DNA from: Enterobacter sichuanensis
Lineage (GTDB): Bacteria; Pseudomonadota; Gammaproteobacteria; Enterobacterales; Enterobacteriaceae
Length of the DNA stretch: 64,000 bases
NCBI RefSeq assembly: GCF_002939185.1
Contig: NZ_POVL01000004.1
Coordinates: 62,001 to 126,000 of the forward strand
Direction: 5' to 3'
The position numbers and the translations under genes were made by a program. The notes beneath the pieces were generated by a model. That model was given only the letters and a program-made list of their open reading frames with translations, searched no databases and was not told the origin of the DNA. Shown here piece by piece: positions 35,589 to 44,545 of this stretch. Each line of letters opens with the position of its first letter. The first letter of the stretch is position 1.

Positions 35589-37502
35589 TTATTTTTTATC
35601 TTTAACTTCTTCGAACTCAGCGTCGACAACGTCGTCGTCTTTCGCGTTGTTCGCTGAAGCGTCAGCACCTGCCTGCTGTTGCGCGTGCTGCTGCTGAGCG
35701 ATTTCCATCAGCTTCTGAGAAGCCTGAGCCAGTTCCTGCATCTTCGCTTCGATGTCCGCTTTATCTTCACCTTTCAGTGAGGATTCCAGCGCACTCAGTG
35801 CAGCGTCGATAGCCGTTTTGTCTTCCGCTGGCAGTTTATCGCCTGCTTCTTCAACCTGCTTACGGGTGCTGTGCAGCAGATGGTCGCCCTGGTTACGGGT
35901 CTGAACCAGCTCTTCGAACTTACGGTCAGATTCCGCGTTAGCTTCCGCTTCACGAACCATTTTCTGGATCTCTTCCTCATTCAGACCGGAAGAGGCCTTG
36001 ATGGTGATCTTCTGCTCTTTACCGCTGTTTTTGTCTTTCGCAGACACGTGCAGAATACCGTCAGCATCGATGTCGAAGGTGACTTCGATCTGAGGCATAC
36101 CGCGCGGCGCCGGGTTGATACCGTCCAGGTTGAACTGACCCAGAGATTTGTTATCAGATGCGCGCTTACGTTCACCCTGCAGCACATGGATGGTTACCGC
36201 AGACTGGTTGTCTTCGGCGGTAGAGAATACCTGGCTGTGCTTGGTTGGGATAGTGGTGTTTTTGTTGATGAGCGCAGTCATCACACCGCCCATGGTTTCG
36301 ATACCCAGAGACAGCGGGGTAACGTCCAGCAGCAGTACATCTTTCACTTCACCGGTCAGTACGCCACCCTGAACCGCAGCACCGATAGCAACCGCTTCGT
36401 CCGGGTTAACGTCTTTACGTGGCTCTTTACCAAAGAACTCCGCCACTTTCTTCTGAACCATTGGCATACGGGTCTGGCCGCCAACGAGGATAACGTCGTT
36501 GATGTCAGACACGGACAGGCCAGCGTCCTGCAGCGCTACTTTCAGCGGCTCGATAGAACGGTTCACCAGGTCTTCTACCAGGCTTTCCAGTTTCGCACGG
36601 GTCACTTTGATGTTCATGTGTTTAGGACCGGTCGCGTCTGCAGTGATGTACGGCAGGTTCACGTCGGTCTGCTGAGCGGAAGACAGTTCGATCTTCGCTT
36701 TCTCAGCGGCTTCTTTCAGGCGCTGCATAGCCAGCGGGTCATTACGCAGGTCAATGCCCTGATCTTTCTTAAACTCGTCAACGAGGTAGTTGATCAGACG
36801 GGTATCGAAGTCTTCACCACCCAGATGAGTATCACCGTTGGTTGCCAGAACTTCGAAGGTTTTTTCGCCGTCAACGTCGTCGATTTCGATAATAGAGATA
36901 TCGAAGGTACCACCACCCAGGTCGTAAACCGCGATAGTACGGTTGCCGACTTCTTTATCCAGACCGTAAGCCAGTGCAGCCGCGGTAGGTTCGTTGATGA
37001 TACGTTTGACTTCCAGACCTGCGATACGGCCAGCATCTTTGGTTGCCTGACGCTGAGCATCGTTGAAGTAAGCAGGTACGGTGATAACAGCTTCGGTTAC
37101 CGGCTCACCCAGGTAATCTTCAGCCGTTTTCTTCATTTTTTTCAGCACTTCAGCAGAGATCTGCGGTGGTGCAGTTTTGGTGCCTTTCACATCAAGCCAC
37201 GCATCGCCGTTGTCTGCCGCGATGATTTTGTAAGGCATGATAGAAACGTCACGCTGAACTTCTTCGTCCTGGAAGCGGCGGCCGATCAGGCGTTTAATCG
37301 CAAACAGGGTGTTTTGCGGGTTTGTCACTGCCTGACGTTTAGCCGGCTGACCAACCAGAGTTTCACCATCCTGGGTATAAGCAATGATAGAAGGCGTGGT
37401 GCGATCGCCCTCGGCGTTCTCCAGCACACGAGCAGTAGTGCCATCCATAATCGCTACACAAGAGTTGGTCGTACCCAGGTCGATACCAATAATTTTACCC
37501 AT
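35589..37502 (-). CDS. dnaK: Chaperone DnaK (Hsp70)
   Basis: DnaK is the main cytoplasmic Hsp70, working with DnaJ and GrpE and restraining sigma-32. The 637 residues start [17 protein letters not shown], the phosphate-1 loop of the actin-like ATPase domain. D-L-G-G-G-T-F-D near residue 195 is the phosphate-2 loop, the interdomain linker D-V-L-L-L-D-V is near 390, and the substrate-binding domain and lid follow. The C-terminal tail is rich in Gln/Ala and ends E-E-V-K-D-K-K. It is the first gene of the dnaKJ operon. Confidence 0.99.
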   Translation of the reverse strand: MGKIIGIDLGTTNSCVAIMDGTTARVLENAEGDRTTPSIIAYTQDGETLVGQPAKRQAVTNPQNTLFAIKRLIGRRFQDEEVQRDVSIMPYKIIAADNGDAWLDVKGTKTAPPQISAEVLKKMKKTAEDYLGEPVTEAVITVPAYFNDAQRQATKDAGRIAGLEVKRIINEPTAAALAYGLDKEVGNRTIAVYDLGGGTFDISIIEIDDVDGEKTFEVLATNGDTHLGGEDFDTRLINYLVDEFKKDQGIDLRNDPLAMQRLKEAAEKAKIELSSAQQTDVNLPYITADATGPKHMNIKVTRAKLESLVEDLVNRSIEPLKVALQDAGLSVSDINDVILVGGQTRMPMVQKKVAEFFGKEPRKDVNPDEAVAIGAAVQGGVLTGEVKDVLLLDVTPLSLGIETMGGVMTALINKNTTIPTKHSQVFSTAEDNQSAVTIHVLQGERKRASDNKSLGQFNLDGINPAPRGMPQIEVTFDIDADGILHVSAKDKNSGKEQKITIKASSGLNEEEIQKMVREAEANAESDRKFEELVQTRNQGDHLLHSTRKQVEEAGDKLPAEDKTAIDAALSALESSLKGEDKADIEAKMQELAQASQKLMEIAQQQHAQQQAGADASANNAKDDDVVDAEFEEVKDKK

Positions 37503-37550
37503 CTAAACGTCTCCACTAAAAATTCAGTCAACATGTGGTTGTGTACCTGT

Positions 37551-37577
37551 AATAAGGGCAGATCGTGCTTTTTCAAC
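37551..37577 (-). promoter_or_regulatory. dnaK proximal sigma-32 promoter (P2)
   Basis: On the dnaK strand GTTGAAA (37571-37577) and CCCTTATT (37551-37558) fit the sigma-32 pattern at about normal spacing and correspond in position and sequence to P2 of E. coli dnaK. Confidence 0.7.
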
Positions 37578-37623
37578 TGCCCAGATTTGATTTTTTTCAG
37601 GTCCACACACTGCGGTTGACTAC

Positions 37624-37652
37624 AAGATGGGGTCGCTGCGACATCCATCAAG
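37624..37652 (-). promoter_or_regulatory. dnaK distal sigma-32 promoter (P1)
   Basis: On the dnaK strand the -35 element CTTGATG (37646-37652) and the -10 element CCCCATCTT (37624-37632) are 13 bases apart. Both closely fit the heat-shock sigma factor consensus and the known E. coli P1. Confidence 0.9.
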
Positions 37653-37798
37653 GGGGAATGATAAAAAAAATTTTAATTTCACCCTGATGAGATCATAGAC
37701 GCCATCGATTGCGCCCATTATGATGCCGCGCCCCGTCAGGGAGAACTGACGCGGGTTTAACCATTTCACCATTTTAATGATGATTTTTTTGAGGACTT

Positions 37799-38365
37799 AT
37801 GGGCAACACTAAGTTGGCTAATCCGGCTCCGCTGGGCCTGATGGGTTTTGGCATGACCACTATTCTGCTGAACCTGCACAATATCGGGATGTTCCCGATG
37901 GATGGCATCATCCTGGCGATGGGCATTTTTTACGGCGGTATCGCGCAAATCTTCGCGGGCCTGCTGGAATATAAGAAAGGTAACACCTTCGGCTTAACCG
38001 CCTTCACCTCTTACGGTTCATTCTGGCTGACCCTGGTAGCCATTCTGCTGCTGCCTAAAATGGGTATGGCAGAGGCGGCAAACGCCCACTTCCTGGGCGT
38101 CTACCTGGGACTGTGGGGCGTTTTCACCCTGTTCATGTTCTTCGGTACTCTGAAAGGCAACCGCATGCTGCAGTTCGTTTTCCTGAGCCTGACCGTGCTG
38201 TTCGCCCTGCTGGCGATTGGCCACCTGGTGGATAACGAAGGCATCGTTCACGTTGCCGGCTGGATTGGTCTGGTTTGCGGCGCAAGCGCTATCTACCTGG
38301 CAATGGGTGAAGTGCTGAACGAACAGTTTGATCGCACCGTTCTACCGATTGGTGAAAAACACTGA
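37799..38365 (+). CDS. satP: Acetate/succinate:proton symporter SatP
   Basis: SatP (YaaH) is an inner-membrane uptake carrier for acetate and succinate. The 188 residues form six membrane segments of the GPR1/FUN34/YaaH family. The family signature N-P-A-P-L-G-L-M-G-F-G-M-T-T is near the start, followed by L-L-N-L-H-N-I-G. It is divergent from dnaK across a 296-bp gap that also contains the dnaK promoters. Its last 24 bases overlap the 3' end of the convergent MFS gene. Confidence 0.97.
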   Translation: MGNTKLANPAPLGLMGFGMTTILLNLHNIGMFPMDGIILAMGIFYGGIAQIFAGLLEYKKGNTFGLTAFTSYGSFWLTLVAILLLPKMGMAEAANAHFLGVYLGLWGVFTLFMFFGTLKGNRMLQFVFLSLTVLFALLAIGHLVDNEGIVHVAGWIGLVCGASAIYLAMGEVLNEQFDRTVLPIGEKH

Positions 38366-39664
38366 TCCTTCTGTCGTGCCCGCCTCGCGGGCACGACATC
38401 CCCACGCCTGACGAAGCCACATCCCCAGTATCAGTCCCATCACCGAAAGTGCGAGCACATACCAGGCGGGCGCCATCGGTGACACGCCCATCAGCACGGT
38501 AACCGCAATCGGCGTCAGTCCGCCAAAAATGGCATACGACACGTTGTAAGAGAATGAGATCCCGGTGAAGCGAACCTCTGGCGGGAACGCACGCACCATC
38601 ACATAGGGCACCGCGCCGACAACGCCCACACACAGCCCGACCACGCCGTACAGCAGGAACAGCTGTTCAGGATGACTGCCTGCAAGGTGGTAAAACGCCC
38701 AGCTGGAGGCAGCCAGTAACAGGCTACCGACGATAAAGGTGATGCTGGCACCGAAACGATCCGCCGCCAGCCCGGCGGCCAAACAGCCAAAACAGAGCAT
38801 AATGGTTGCGATACTGTTCGCCTGTAACGTCACGGCTGGCGCGAAACCATACTGTTTCTGCAGCCAGACCGGCGACATTAATATCACCACCACAATCCCT
38901 GCTGAAAGCAGCCAGGTGAGCAGCATCGACACCACCACCGCTTTTTTATGGCGTACCACGACGGCTTTCACCGGCAGCTCCTGCGCCAGCGCCTTACGCT
39001 GCTGCATCTCGAGGAATATTGGCGTTTCCTGCAGCCAGCGACGCAGATACATCGCCACCAGACCAAACGCCCCGCCCAGCAGGAACGGCACACGCCAGCC
39101 CCAGTCGAGAACGGCCTGCTGCGTCATGCTGGTGTTTACAATGGTCGCGACCACCGACCCCAGCAAGATCCCGACGGTCAGACCCGCCGTTAAGGTTCCA
39201 CAGGCGATACCTATCCGCCGCGCCGGAACATGCTCCGCCACAAACACCCAGGCTCCAGGAACCTCACCACCAATGGCTGCCCCCTGCAGCACGCGCATCA
39301 GTAACAGCAGCAATGGCGCGAGTATGCCCATCGAGGCATAGGTGGGCAACAGACCAATGGCCAGCGTGGGTACCGCCATCAGCAGAATGCTGAGGGTAAA
39401 CATCTTCTTACGGCCAACCAGATCGCCAAAGTGAGCCATGATAATGCCGCCCAGCGGACGCGCCAGATACCCGGCGGCAAAAATGCCGAAGGTTTGTACC
39501 TGACGCAGCCACTCGGGGATATCCGCCGGGAAGAAGAGTTCTCCCACCACGGCGGCGAAGAAGACGAAGATGATAAAATCGTAAAACTCCAGCGCGCCGC
39601 CTAAGGCCGCAAGCGTAAGGGTTTTATAGTCCTGTCGATTCAGAGGTCGGGTGTTATGTGACAT
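38342..39664 (-). CDS. MFS transporter of the metabolite:H+ symporter type
   Basis: This 440-residue membrane protein has twelve predicted segments. The signature G-D-L-V-G-R-K-K between segments 2 and 3 and the R-V-L-Q-G-A-A-I-G-G-E block place it near the ProP/ShiA/citrate-type MHS group, so an organic acid or compatible solute is a reasonable guess. The exact substrate cannot be read from sequence. It lies between satP and mog, where E. coli K-12 has no such gene. Its final codons (G-C-R-A-R-E-A-G through F-F-T-N-R) run through a strong hairpin and into the end of satP on the other strand, so the tail may be a recent extension. Its promoter should be in 39665-39785, which is AT-rich. Confidence 0.88.
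   Translation of the reverse strand: MSHNTRPLNRQDYKTLTLAALGGALEFYDFIIFVFFAAVVGELFFPADIPEWLRQVQTFGIFAAGYLARPLGGIIMAHFGDLVGRKKMFTLSILLMAVPTLAIGLLPTYASMGILAPLLLLLMRVLQGAAIGGEVPGAWVFVAEHVPARRIGIACGTLTAGLTVGILLGSVVATIVNTSMTQQAVLDWGWRVPFLLGGAFGLVAMYLRRWLQETPIFLEMQQRKALAQELPVKAVVVRHKKAVVVSMLLTWLLSAGIVVVILMSPVWLQKQYGFAPAVTLQANSIATIMLCFGCLAAGLAADRFGASITFIVGSLLLAASSWAFYHLAGSHPEQLFLLYGVVGLCVGVVGAVPYVMVRAFPPEVRFTGISFSYNVSYAIFGGLTPIAVTVLMGVSPMAPAWYVLALSVMGLILGMWLRQAWGCRAREAGTTEGSVFFTNR
38372..38398. terminator. Perfect hairpin between satP and the MFS gene
   Basis: A perfect 12-bp stem TGTCGTGCCCGC / GCGGGCACGACA with loop CTC starts seven bases after the satP stop and lies within the last codons of the MFS gene. 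No T run follows on the + strand, so it could be a Rho-assisted end or an RNA stabiliser rather than a classical terminator. Confidence 0.6.
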
Positions 39665-39785
39665 AGCGAACCCTTTAGCATAGTTGTGGATTTATTTTTA
39701 CAGCAAACGTAAAGAAAAAATTACTATACCGTAAAACCTTTACCACGCCATCGCCGCTTCAGCTAATGTCACATAATCATTATTT

Positions 39786-40373
39786 TCAGGAGATTGTTTC
39801 GCGACGCGCGCTTTTAGGACGAAATGCTGCTACCACTTTCTCATCGGTTTCCACATAAGGACCGTCAAGCAGCTGTATACAATACGGTACACTGGCGAAA
39901 ATGCCCTGCACGATGACGTTACCGTCGTCCGATTTCAGCCCTTCCAGCGTCTCTTTGATCGACTTCGGCTGGCCAGGCAGGTTCAGAATCAACGCCTGTT
40001 TGCGGATTACGCCCACCTGACGGGAGAGAATGGCCGTCGGGACAAAGTGTAGACTGATCTGCCGCATCTGTTCGCCAAAGCCCGGCATTTCACGATCGGC
40101 GATGGCCAGCGTCGCGTCCGGCGTCACATCGCGACGCGCAGGACCGGTTCCGCCGGTGGTCAGCACGAGGTGGCAGCTCATCTCATCCACCAGCTCACAA
40201 AGCGTCTGCTCAATGATTGGCTGTTCGTCAGGGATCAGGCGGGTCTGGATTTCAAACGGCGTGGTCAGCGCGTTGCCAAGCCACTCTTCAAGCGCAGGGA
40301 TGCCTTTATCCTGATATACACCGCTGGAGGCGCGGTCAGAAATCGACACCAGGCCGATGCGTAAGGTATTCAT
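39786..40373 (-). CDS. mog: Molybdopterin adenylyltransferase MogA
   Basis: MogA adenylates molybdopterin before MoeA inserts molybdate. The start chosen, ATG at 40373 (M-N-T-L-R-I-G-L-V), gives 195 residues as in E. coli; two closer in-frame ATGs upstream are less likely. The MoCF domain motif L-T-T-G-G-T-G-P-A-R-R-D-V-T-P-D-A near residue 75 binds the pterin phosphate. It lies 109 bases after talB in the same direction. Confidence 0.97.
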   Translation of the reverse strand: MNTLRIGLVSISDRASSGVYQDKGIPALEEWLGNALTTPFEIQTRLIPDEQPIIEQTLCELVDEMSCHLVLTTGGTGPARRDVTPDATLAIADREMPGFGEQMRQISLHFVPTAILSRQVGVIRKQALILNLPGQPKSIKETLEGLKSDDGNVIVQGIFASVPYCIQLLDGPYVETDEKVVAAFRPKSARRETIS

Positions 40374-40482
40374 ATTCATTCCATTCAAAAGTACTGATTA
40401 AAGGGAATGATACACGCAGAGGGGAATTTCAGACAGAGTACGTAAGAAGTCGCGTGGCCGGGAACCCAGCCACGCGGAATGA

Positions 40483-41436
40483 TTACAGCAGGTCGCCGAT
40501 CATTTTTTCCAGTTTTTCCTGGTCGATAGCAAACTTACGGATACCGTCCGCCAGTTTGTCTACCGCCATTGGATCCTGGTTGTGCTGCCACAAGAACTCG
40601 GACTCAGTGATGCGCTCCGGACGTGCTTTCACTTCACCGGTGTAAGACAGTTTACGCTCCAGGGTACCTTCGCTTTCAGCCAGCTCTTTCAGCAGTGCAG
40701 GCGCGATGGTCAGGCGGTCACAGCCAGCCAGCTCAATGATTTCGCCGACGTTACGGAAGCTTGCGCCCATAACGACAGTCTCATAGCCGTGCTGCTTGTA
40801 GTATTCGTAGATTTCAGTCACGGAAATCACGCCTGGATCTTCAGACGCCGCGTACTCTTTCTTATCGGTGTTGGCTTTGTACCAGTCCAGAATACGGCCC
40901 ACGAACGGAGAAATCAGGTACACACCGGCTTCGGCACACGCACGCGCCTGCGCGAAGGAGAAGAGCAGAGTCAGGTTACAGTTGATACCGTCTTTTTCCA
41001 GCTGCTCTGCCGCACGGATGCCCTGCCAGGTCGAAGCCAGTTTGATCAGGATACGGTCGTTGCTGATGCCCGCATCGTTGTACATTTTGATCAGGCGTTT
41101 TGCTTTCGCGATAGACGCTTCGGTGTCGTAGGACAGACGCGCATCCACTTCGGTAGAGATACGGCCAGGCACCAGCTTCAGAATTTCCAGACCGATGTTC
41201 ACGGCCAGTTTGTCAGTGGCATCCACAACCTGCTGCGCGCGGTCGTTGCTCTGCGCTTTCGCCCAAGTCACAGCGTCGTCAATCAGTTTGCGATACTCAG
41301 GGATCTGTGCGGCGTTAAGGATCAGAGAAGGGTTAGTTGTGGCATCCTGCGGCTGGTACAGCTTCATTGCCGCGATATCTCCGGTGTCAGCTACGACAGT
41401 GGTGAACTGACGAAGGGAGGTCAATTTATCCGTCAT
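40483..41436 (-). CDS. talB: Transaldolase B
   Basis: TalB moves a dihydroxyacetone unit between sugar phosphates in the non-oxidative pentose phosphate pathway. The 317-residue length is that of class I transaldolase. The Schiff-base lysine is in [10 protein letters not shown] at about residue 132, and Asp17 and Glu96 regions look conserved. The 262-bp gap to the divergent yaaJ (41437-41698) should hold the promoters of both genes. Confidence 0.98.
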   Translation of the reverse strand: MTDKLTSLRQFTTVVADTGDIAAMKLYQPQDATTNPSLILNAAQIPEYRKLIDDAVTWAKAQSNDRAQQVVDATDKLAVNIGLEILKLVPGRISTEVDARLSYDTEASIAKAKRLIKMYNDAGISNDRILIKLASTWQGIRAAEQLEKDGINCNLTLLFSFAQARACAEAGVYLISPFVGRILDWYKANTDKKEYAASEDPGVISVTEIYEYYKQHGYETVVMGASFRNVGEIIELAGCDRLTIAPALLKELAESEGTLERKLSYTGEVKARPERITESEFLWQHNQDPMAVDKLADGIRKFAIDQEKLEKMIGDLL

Positions 41437-41595
41437 GATAGTGTTTCTCTTTTAACGTGCCCTGGATAATTCACGCTACCGACAGCATGCCTGCAGCGGA
41501 AAAATGACAGGTTTACTTGTTAGGGGGATGTAACCGGTCTGCCCTGATGATAACACGACAGAGGGGTAGCGCAACCGCAGACAGTGCGCTTAGGC

Positions 41596-41606
41596 AGAGT
41601 ATGATA
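41596..41606 (+). promoter_or_regulatory. Candidate -10 element upstream of yaaJ
   Basis: GAGTATGATAAAC contains a good -10 hexamer (TATGAT) about 100 bases before yaaJ. No clear -35 box could be assigned by eye, so the call is tentative. Confidence 0.35.
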
Positions 41607-41698
41607 AACTCGGAATATTAACAGCCTGCTAAGCAACAGCATGCTCAATCAGTGGTAGCGCTTACATATTCACTTTGGCATCAACAAGAGGGACGTTA

Positions 41699-43129
41699 AT
41701 GCCTGATTTCTTTTTCTTTATTAACGAAGTCCTGTGGGGTTCGATAATGATTTACCTGCTTCTGGGAGCAGGTATTTGGTTTACGCTACGCAGCGGGTTT
41801 ATCCAGTTTCGCTATATCCGCAAGTTTGGCAGAAGTCTGAAAAACAGCGTCACGCCCCAGCCGGGTGGATTAACCTCGTTCCAGGCACTCTGCACCAGCC
41901 TTGCGGCACGCCTCGGTAGCGGAAATCTGGCGGGGGTGGCGCTGGCCATCAGCGCCGGCGGGCCAGGCGCAGTGTTCTGGATGTGGGTGACGGCGCTGCT
42001 CGGTATGGCCACCGCTTTTGCCGAAAGCGCGCTCGCACAACTCTACAAAGAGAAAGATAAAAACGGTCAGTTCCGCGGCGGCCCTGCCTGGTACATGGCG
42101 CGTGGCTTAGGGATGCGCTGGATGGGCGTCCTGTTCTCGCTTTTTTTACTGCTCGCTTACGGTCTTATCTTTAACACCGTTCAGGCTAACTCGGTCGCCC
42201 ATGCCCTGCGCTATGCCTTCGCGTGTCCGGAGTGGCTCGCTGGTAGCGTTTTAGCCCTCGTCGTTCTGCTCGCCCTTTCTGCCGGTCTTAAAGGTATCGC
42301 CCGCCTGATGCAATGGCTGGTTCCTCTCATCGCGCTGATCTGGATCGCCGCGAGCCTGCTCGTCGCGGCAATGCATCTCGATCAGGTGCCCGGCGTCATA
42401 ATGACCATCGTCAAAAGCGCCTTTGGCTGGCGTGAGGTCGCATCCGGCGCGCTGGGCTACACCTTCAGTCAGGCGCTGATGGCGGGTTTTCAGCGCGGCA
42501 TGTTTTCCAATGAAGCCGGTATGGGGTCAACACCCAATGCAGCCGCAGCCGCGGCTTCGTGGCCGCCGCACCCGGCCGCACAAGGCATTGTGCAGATGAT
42601 CGGCGTCTTTACCGATACCATCATTATCTGTTCCGCCAGCGCCATGATTTTGCTGCTGGCAGGCCCTGTCTCACATTCGTCGGGAACGGCCGGAATACAG
42701 CTTCTCCAGCAGGCGCTCGTGAACCTCACCGGCGGCTGGGGAGCGGGGTTTGTCTCGCTCATCCTGCTGCTGTTTGCCTTCAGTTCGATCGTGGTAAATT
42801 ACCTCTACGCCGAAAACAACCTTATTTTCCTGAAGTTTGACTCCCGCGCCGCCATCGGCACGCTTCGCCTGGGCGTCATACTGATGGTGGTAGCAGGCTC
42901 CCTGCTCAGCATGCCGCTGGTCTGGCAACTGGCTGATATCATCATGGCTCTGATGGCGATCACTAACCTCACGGCGATCCTGCTGCTCTCGCCCGTAGTG
43001 ACCCTGATTGCGAAAGACTACCTTCGTCAGCGTAAACTGGGTGTGTCACCGGTCTTTGATCCCGCGCGTTATCCGGATATTAAAGCGCAACTTGCCCCCG
43101 GCACGTGGGATGATTTGCCGCGGCAATAA
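41699..43129 (+). CDS. yaaJ: AGCS-family amino acid:cation symporter YaaJ
   Basis: YaaJ belongs to the alanine/glycine:cation symporter family and is an inner-membrane protein. The ATG at 41699 (M-P-D-F-F-F-F-I-N-E) gives 476 residues, as in E. coli; in-frame codons upstream are not conserved. About eleven membrane segments are visible. Family blocks include G-S-G-N-L-A-G-V-A, G-P-A-W-Y-M and N-E-A-G-M-G-S-T-P-N-A-A-A. Substrate is unproven; alanine or glycine with Na+ or H+ is the family expectation. It is followed 66 bases later by yaaA. Confidence 0.95.
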   Translation: MPDFFFFINEVLWGSIMIYLLLGAGIWFTLRSGFIQFRYIRKFGRSLKNSVTPQPGGLTSFQALCTSLAARLGSGNLAGVALAISAGGPGAVFWMWVTALLGMATAFAESALAQLYKEKDKNGQFRGGPAWYMARGLGMRWMGVLFSLFLLLAYGLIFNTVQANSVAHALRYAFACPEWLAGSVLALVVLLALSAGLKGIARLMQWLVPLIALIWIAASLLVAAMHLDQVPGVIMTIVKSAFGWREVASGALGYTFSQALMAGFQRGMFSNEAGMGSTPNAAAAAASWPPHPAAQGIVQMIGVFTDTIIICSASAMILLLAGPVSHSSGTAGIQLLQQALVNLTGGWGAGFVSLILLLFAFSSIVVNYLYAENNLIFLKFDSRAAIGTLRLGVILMVVAGSLLSMPLVWQLADIIMALMAITNLTAILLLSPVVTLIAKDYLRQRKLGVSPVFDPARYPDIKAQLAPGTWDDLPRQ

Positions 43130-43195
43130 CAGCTATCGATCAATTCAGGGCGATTTTTTGCTAAAGTCGCTCTAAATTTCCTGCAAGGACTGGAT

Positions 43196-43969
43196 ATGCT
43201 GATTCTGATTTCACCTGCAAAAACGCTCGACTACCAGAGCCCGCTCGCCACCGAGCGCTATACCCAGCCTGAATTGCTGGACTATTCCCAACAGCTGATT
43301 CACGAAGCGCGCAAGCTCTCCGCACCGCAAATCGCCTCGCTGATGAGCATCAGCGATAAGCTGGCAGATCTTAACGCAACCCGTTTTCACGAGTGGCACC
43401 CGGATTTCACCCCCGCTAACGCCCGCCAGGCCATTCTGGCATTTAAAGGCGATGTCTATACCGGCCTGCAGGCGGAAGATTTTAGCGAAGCTGATTTCGA
43501 TTTTGCCCAGCAGCATCTGCGCATGCTGTCGGGTCTGTATGGCGTACTGCGTCCGCTGGATTTGATGCAGCCGTACCGTCTGGAGATGGGCATTCGCCTG
43601 GAAAATGCCAAAGGCAAAGACCTGTACCATTTCTGGGGCGATATCATCACCGACAAGCTAAATGCGGCGCTGCGCGCTCAGGGCGATAACGTGGTGATTA
43701 ACCTGGCGTCGGATGAATACTACAAGTCGGTGAAACCGAAAAAACTGGATGCGGAAATCATCAAGCCGGTATTCCTCGACGAGAAGAACGGTAAGTTCAA
43801 AGTGATCAGCTTCTACGCCAAGAAAGCGCGCGGCCTGATGAGCCGTTACATCATCCAGAACCGCCTGACGAAGCCGGAGCAGTTAACCGCCTTCAACAGC
43901 GAAGGCTATTTCTTTGACGAGGCGTCGTCAGGGAAAGGTGAACTGGTGTTTAAGCGCCACGAGCAGTAA
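43196..43969 (+). CDS. yaaA: Peroxide stress protein YaaA
   Basis: YaaA (DUF328/UPF0246) lowers free intracellular iron during hydrogen peroxide stress and is controlled by OxyR in E. coli. The 257 residues begin [12 protein letters not shown] and include P-Y-R-L-E-M-G near residue 128 and [10 protein letters not shown] near 203, both family landmarks. The fold is a DNA-binding-like cantaloupe fold. A terminator follows at once. Confidence 0.97.
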   Translation: MLILISPAKTLDYQSPLATERYTQPELLDYSQQLIHEARKLSAPQIASLMSISDKLADLNATRFHEWHPDFTPANARQAILAFKGDVYTGLQAEDFSEADFDFAQQHLRMLSGLYGVLRPLDLMQPYRLEMGIRLENAKGKDLYHFWGDIITDKLNAALRAQGDNVVINLASDEYYKSVKPKKLDAEIIKPVFLDEKNGKFKVISFYAKKARGLMSRYIIQNRLTKPEQLTAFNSEGYFFDEASSGKGELVFKRHEQ

Positions 43970-43974
43970 AACAG

Positions 43975-43998
43975 AACCCCGCCAGCTGGCGGGGTTTT
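43975..43998. terminator. Terminator between yaaA and yaaX
   Basis: AACCCCGCCAG and CTGGCGGGGTT form a perfect 22-base palindrome followed by TT on the + strand. It lies six bases after yaaA and four before the stop of the convergent yaaX. Confidence 0.85.
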
Positions 43999-44001
43999 GC
44001 A

Positions 44002-44298
44002 TTAATGGTGTTTCCAGTCCGGGCCCGGACGATGATCGCCATGGCGACGATCGTCATGATGGTGGTCACGCTCGCGATGTTCATCGTGGGGACGCCAGTG
44101 GTTATCGCGCCAGTCATAATGCGCCTTCCACCAGTCATGATCGCGCCAGCGACCGCCATCCCAGTAGTGACCGTTATTATCCCGATCGCCAATCTGCAGT
44201 TTGACCGCCGGAACCAGAGTAATTTCGGATGCCTGTACCGCCATGGGAGCGACCAGCATCAGTGAAAGCGCAATCAGCGCAGGTTTCAGTTTTGACAT
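44002..44298 (-). CDS. yaaX: Secreted His/Asp/Arg-rich DUF2502 protein YaaX
   Basis: This 98-residue protein begins with a clear Sec signal peptide (about residues 1-23, ending V-Q-A-S). The conserved DUF2502 part follows: [16 protein letters not shown] with the Trp-rich block Y-W-D-G-G-R-W-R-D. The tail, from about residue 65, is very rich in His, Asp and Arg. The family includes E. coli YaaX and YpeC; function is unknown. A role in binding metal or in the periplasm generally is only a guess. It lies downstream of the thr operon, as in E. coli. Confidence 0.93.
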   Translation of the reverse strand: MSKLKPALIALSLMLVAPMAVQASEITLVPAVKLQIGDRDNNGHYWDGGRWRDHDWWKAHYDWRDNHWRPHDEHRERDHHHDDRRHGDHRPGPDWKHH

Positions 44299-44461
44299 CG
44301 GTGACTCCTTATTCTCTGTGCCCGATATGGGCCGATGTAAGGAGATTACGCGAGGGGAACGGGGGATGTTATTCTCTGCAATCCTAAACGCTAAGTGACC
44401 GCATTTATTGGGAATTTCTGCTTTTTCCCTGCTATTTTTCTCCTTAATTTCTTCACAAAAA
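44299..44461. other. Gap between yaaX and the thr operon end
   Basis: This gap should carry the yaaX promoter. I see no RNA gene or repeat here; the REP pair that ends the thr operon begins at 44464. Confidence 0.4.
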
Positions 44462-44463
44462 AA

Positions 44464-44540
44464 GCCGGGTGGCGGCTTCGCCTTACCCGGCCTACGTTAT
44501 GAGCTGTTGTAGGTCGGGTAAGGCGTAACCGCCACCCGAC
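44464..44540. repeat. REP pair acting as the thr operon terminator
   Basis: One REP (44464-44491, GCCGGGTGGCGGCTTCGCC...ACCCGGC) and a second inverted copy (44509-44540) lie just after thrC. On the thr strand the distal REP ends in ACCCGGC followed by seven T, so it also looks like an intrinsic terminator. Confidence 0.85.
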
Positions 44541-44545
44541 AAAAA

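Noticed and set aside
35871..37619. A 582-codon open frame antisense to dnaK
   Set aside because: dnaK codon bias removes antisense stops; the product has no recognisable domain and its start lies within dnaK.
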